64,000 nucleotides of DNA from Pararhodobacter marinus (GTDB lineage Bacteria > Pseudomonadota > Alphaproteobacteria > Rhodobacterales > Rhodobacteraceae), in contig NZ_QEYD01000005.1 of assembly GCF_003122215.1 (NCBI RefSeq), forward strand, positions 62,001 through 126,000. The letters are read 5' to 3'. A program made the position numbers and the translations under genes. Positions 61,553-64,000 of the stretch are shown here, one piece after another. The notes below the pieces were generated by a model. It made no database searches, was not told where the DNA came from, and was given only the letters and a program-made list of their open reading frames with translations. Position 1 is the first letter of the stretch, and every line of letters starts with the position of its first letter.

Positions 61553-63118
61553 TTGAGCGATTTGCTGACTTCTGCCCAAATGCGCGCCACCGAGCGGACG
61601 GCGATTGAGTCGGGCGGTGTCACCGGCGCCATGCTGATGGAGCGGGCGGGCGCGGCGGTGGTCGACCGGCTTGTGACGCGGTTTCCCGCGCTCGAGGAGA
61701 CGCGATCCAGCGGGCGGGCACCCGCCGCGCTGATCCTTTGCGGACCGGGCAACAATGGCGGCGACGGCTATGTCATCGCCCGCCTGCTTCGCGCGCGGGG
61801 CTGGGCGGTGCGCGTGTGCGCCCTTGGCGATCCCGGGGCCTTACCCGCGGATGCCGCGCGGAACGCCGGGCTATGGCTTGAAAGCGGCAGCGTTTTTCCG
61901 CTGTCCGACGCCGCCCGCCAGCTTGTCGCCGATCCCCCCGACCTGAGCGTCGATGCGCTGTTCGGAACGGGCTTGACGCGGCCGCTTCCGCCAGCGGTTC
62001 GCGCCGCGTTGCAGGCGGTCGAGGACGCCCATGCCGCCCATCCCGGACTGGTCCGCGTGGCGGTGGATATACCCTCGGGGCTTTGTGCCGATAGCGGTCG
62101 GGTGCTGGGGGCCGCCTGTCACTGCGATCTGACCGTCACCTTCCATACCGCAAAGCCCGGCCACTACCTGCAGGACGGGGCGACCTATTGCAGTGCGCTC
62201 GAGATCGTCGATATCGGTCTTGACGCGGCGCCGGCTCCGGATAGCGCCCGCCTTGTCCTGTCGCCGCGCGATGTCGCCAAGCGGGCCGGGCACAAATACG
62301 ACCACGGACATGCGGTGATCCTGTCGGGCCCGATGGGCCGGACCGGCGCCGCGCGGCTTGCGGCCCGGGCGGCGCTGCGGATCGGCGCGGGGCTGGTGAC
62401 ACTGGCCGCGCCGGGCTCGGCAATGATGGAATGCGCGGCGCAGCTGACAGCGATCATGCTGCGGCGCTGCGACGATGCCGGGGCGCTGGCCGAGATCCTG
62501 TCCGACGAGCGGCTGAACGCTGTCTGCCTTGGCCCCGGTATGGGGGCGGGCGAGGAGACGGTTGCGCGCGTCTCGGCGGCGCTTCGGATGGCTGAAAGGG
62601 GGGCGCGCGGCGTGGTTCTGGACGCCGATGCGCTCAGCGCCTTTCAGGCGGATCCCGATGCCTTGTTCGCGCTGACGGCAAACGCATCCCGCACCATTCT
62701 GACTCCGCATTTCGGCGAGTTCCAGCGCCTTTTCCCGGATCTGGCCCGGCACCTGTCCGGCACGCCCGAAACCGGCCCGGCCTATTCCCGGCTTGATGCC
62801 GCGCGCGCGGCGGCAAAGCGGGCGGGATGCGTCGTGCTGCTTAAAGGCGCCGATACCGTGATCGCCGCCCCCGACGGGACCGCGCGGATCCACGCCGCGC
62901 TCTACGACCGCGCGGCGCCCTGGCTGGCCACGGCGGGGGCGGGGGATGTGCTGTCGGGGCTGATTGCCGGGCTTCTGGCGCGGGGTTTCGCGCCGCTCGA
63001 CGCCGCCTGCATGGCGGCCTGGCTGCATGTCGAGGCGGCGCGTCATTTCGGTCCCGGCCTGATCGCCGAGGATCTGCCCGATGCGTTGCCGCCGGTTCTG
63101 CGCGCGCTCGGCGTCTGA
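61553..63118 (+). CDS. nnrDE: Bifunctional NAD(P)H-hydrate epimerase / ADP-dependent dehydratase
   Basis: This 521-residue protein repairs hydrated NAD(P)H. The N-terminal YjeF_N epimerase domain has LCGPGNNGGDGYV and VDIPSGLCADSG; the C-terminal carbohydrate-kinase-like dehydratase domain has LDADALSAF, TILTPHFGEF and the ATAGAGDVLSGLIAGL motif. The best start is the TTG at 61553 (AAAGGTG upstream), which gives the family-like MSDLLTSAQMRATER. It is divergent from glnB with 191 bases between the starts. Confidence 0.93.
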   Translation: MSDLLTSAQMRATERTAIESGGVTGAMLMERAGAAVVDRLVTRFPALEETRSSGRAPAALILCGPGNNGGDGYVIARLLRARGWAVRVCALGDPGALPADAARNAGLWLESGSVFPLSDAARQLVADPPDLSVDALFGTGLTRPLPPAVRAALQAVEDAHAAHPGLVRVAVDIPSGLCADSGRVLGAACHCDLTVTFHTAKPGHYLQDGATYCSALEIVDIGLDAAPAPDSARLVLSPRDVAKRAGHKYDHGHAVILSGPMGRTGAARLAARAALRIGAGLVTLAAPGSAMMECAAQLTAIMLRRCDDAGALAEILSDERLNAVCLGPGMGAGEETVARVSAALRMAERGARGVVLDADALSAFQADPDALFALTANASRTILTPHFGEFQRLFPDLARHLSGTPETGPAYSRLDAARAAAKRAGCVVLLKGADTVIAAPDGTARIHAALYDRAAPWLATAGAGDVLSGLIAGLLARGFAPLDAACMAAWLHVEAARHFGPGLIAEDLPDALPPVLRALGV

Positions 63119-63179
63119 TCCCGTGGCCGTCCCGGGCCGGACGCGCCGGCTGCCGGTCGTCGGAATCCGGCGCCTTCGA

Positions 63180-63698
63180 TCAGTGCAGGGCGCGCAGGGG
63201 CTCGGGGCGACGCGGTGTCGCGCTGCGGGCGCAGGCCAGATCCAGCCCGCCCGCGCGCACGACCTGGGGCGTGTCGAAATGCAGCCGGATCAGCCGTTGG
63301 GATGCCCGCGTCTCGCGCCGGACCAGCACATCATCGACCAGCGAAAGCGCGGGGGTCAGCATCTGCGCCTGCCCGTGCAGGATCATTGCCCGCCAGTCGC
63401 GCACCAGCACTTTCTGATGCGCGGGCACCACCACGGGGGCGCCGCTGCGTTGCTGTTCGCCCACCGGTGCCCCGGCCGCGATCACCACCATGTCCGCGTC
63501 AAGCGCTTGCAGGGTGGACACCCCGCGCAGCTCGACCAGGCCGTGCGCCGTGCGGATCCGGTCTCCGGCCAGCAGGAATTCCACCGGCATTTCGCCGCTC
63601 TCGGTTTCCACCAGCGTCCCGGGAACAAGGCCGGTGGGACGCGACCGGCCGGTGGCGCGGGGCAGGGGGGCAAGATGCGGAACAAGCTGCGGATGCAT
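63180..63698 (-). CDS. Hint-domain protein without catalytic cysteine
   Basis: This 172-residue protein has the Hint (Hedgehog/intein) beta-fold typical of Rhodobacterales (GTLVETESGEMPVEFLLAGD, then VVVPAHQKVLVRDWRAMI). The first residue of the splicing/cleavage motif, normally cysteine, is replaced in GLVPGTLVE, so autocleavage is not expected. The function of this group is unknown. The start at 63698 has GAGGTCCC upstream. It converges on nnrDE. Confidence 0.8.
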   Translation of the reverse strand: MHPQLVPHLAPLPRATGRSRPTGLVPGTLVETESGEMPVEFLLAGDRIRTAHGLVELRGVSTLQALDADMVVIAAGAPVGEQQRSGAPVVVPAHQKVLVRDWRAMILHGQAQMLTPALSLVDDVLVRRETRASQRLIRLHFDTPQVVRAGGLDLACARSATPRRPEPLRALH

Positions 63699-64000
63699 GA
63701 CGGGACCTCGTTAAAACCTGACTGTTTCCAATCTGGGATCAATCGTGGTGAGATTGTGGCATTGTCCGCGTTTTTTCACGATTTCGCGCCCCGCTCTCGC
63801 CCCGAAGGAAGCGTCGACACCCAGGTCCTGAGCGTCAGGTTGCAGTTCTGCGCGTTTCCGACGCGAGGTCAAGCAACCGGATGAGAACAATTCAACGGAA
63901 AACCGATTTGGGCCCTGCGGCCTGCCCGAATGCTGGGCGCCAAAAGCGCAAGGCGCCCAAACTTTGCCCTCGCGCTTGCCCCGCAGCGTTGCTACAAGCG
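63699..64000. other. Non-coding end of window
   Basis: These 302 bases contain no supported gene. The first part holds the promoter of the Hint-protein gene. The last 200 bases may belong to a neighbouring transcription unit that starts beyond the window. Confidence 0.4.

Overview
The window reads as a chromosome segment of a GC-rich alphaproteobacterium, almost certainly Rhodobacteraceae (Rhodobacter/Paracoccus/Roseobacter relatives). The signs are the dense GC-rich coding, family-typical proteins (DUF6455, DUF2852, Cys-less Hint, DUF3445, DUF982), GANTC (CcrM) sites, and a DUF1127 gene followed by hairpins whose loops carry the CUCCUCCC motif of the Cuckoo/CcsR small-RNA family. No tRNA, rRNA or CRISPR array was seen.

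Layout. 1-10.5 kb: sensory and accessory genes (tandem-domain SDR, hybrid histidine kinase, XRE-cupin regulator divergent from BenE, YafY/WYL regulator, soluble PAS chemotaxis transducer, cold-shock protein, DUF982, two small ORFs, transglutaminase-like protein). 10.5-24.3 kb: an accessory island built on debris of at least two Mu-like transposable prophages (gpI, gpT, terminase, gp30, gpG and Dam fragments). It is mixed with an IS3 remnant, a duplicated DUF2867 gene, an AceE/MdeB-like dehydrogenase with a divergent Lrp regulator, an amber-interrupted YdeI-like gene, a YafY/DUF1761 pair, an SDR and an S41-like peptidase. 24.4-35.7 kb: housekeeping genes resume (DUF2852, ribBA-ribH-nusB, a Pyr4-like membrane terpene cyclase homologue, alaS, DUF1330, class II glutamine amidotransferase, a desaturase gene split by an in-frame stop, uvrD). 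35.9-36.7 kb: a minus-strand DUF1127 gene plus an expanded Cuckoo-type hairpin array. 37-47 kb: mrp/apbC, a GANTC cluster, then a dcw cluster mraZ-rsmH-ftsL-ftsI-murE-murF-mraY that ends at a terminator. 47-64 kb: PfpI/DJ-1 protein, DUF6455, yfgM-like/bamB/der, an RND efflux pair, HODM-like DUF3445 protein, two unknowns, glnB-glnA, nnrDE and a Hint protein.

How it fits together. The conserved half covers riboflavin synthesis, translation, envelope and septum synthesis (dcw, BamB/YfgM-like), GTPase-assisted ribosome assembly, nitrogen assimilation (GlnB/GlnA with an NtrC-type dyad upstream) and cofactor repair (NnrDE). The DUF1127-Cuckoo locus is likely a stress-induced post-transcriptional regulator: its hairpins end in a canonical terminator, and the array carries a 197-bp tandem duplication.

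The most notable items are the Cuckoo array, the Pyr4-like cyclase homologue, eight GANTC sites in 118 bp upstream of the dcw cluster, two otherwise intact genes interrupted by single TAG codons, and the fused phage-gene mosaic with its direct and inverted repeats.
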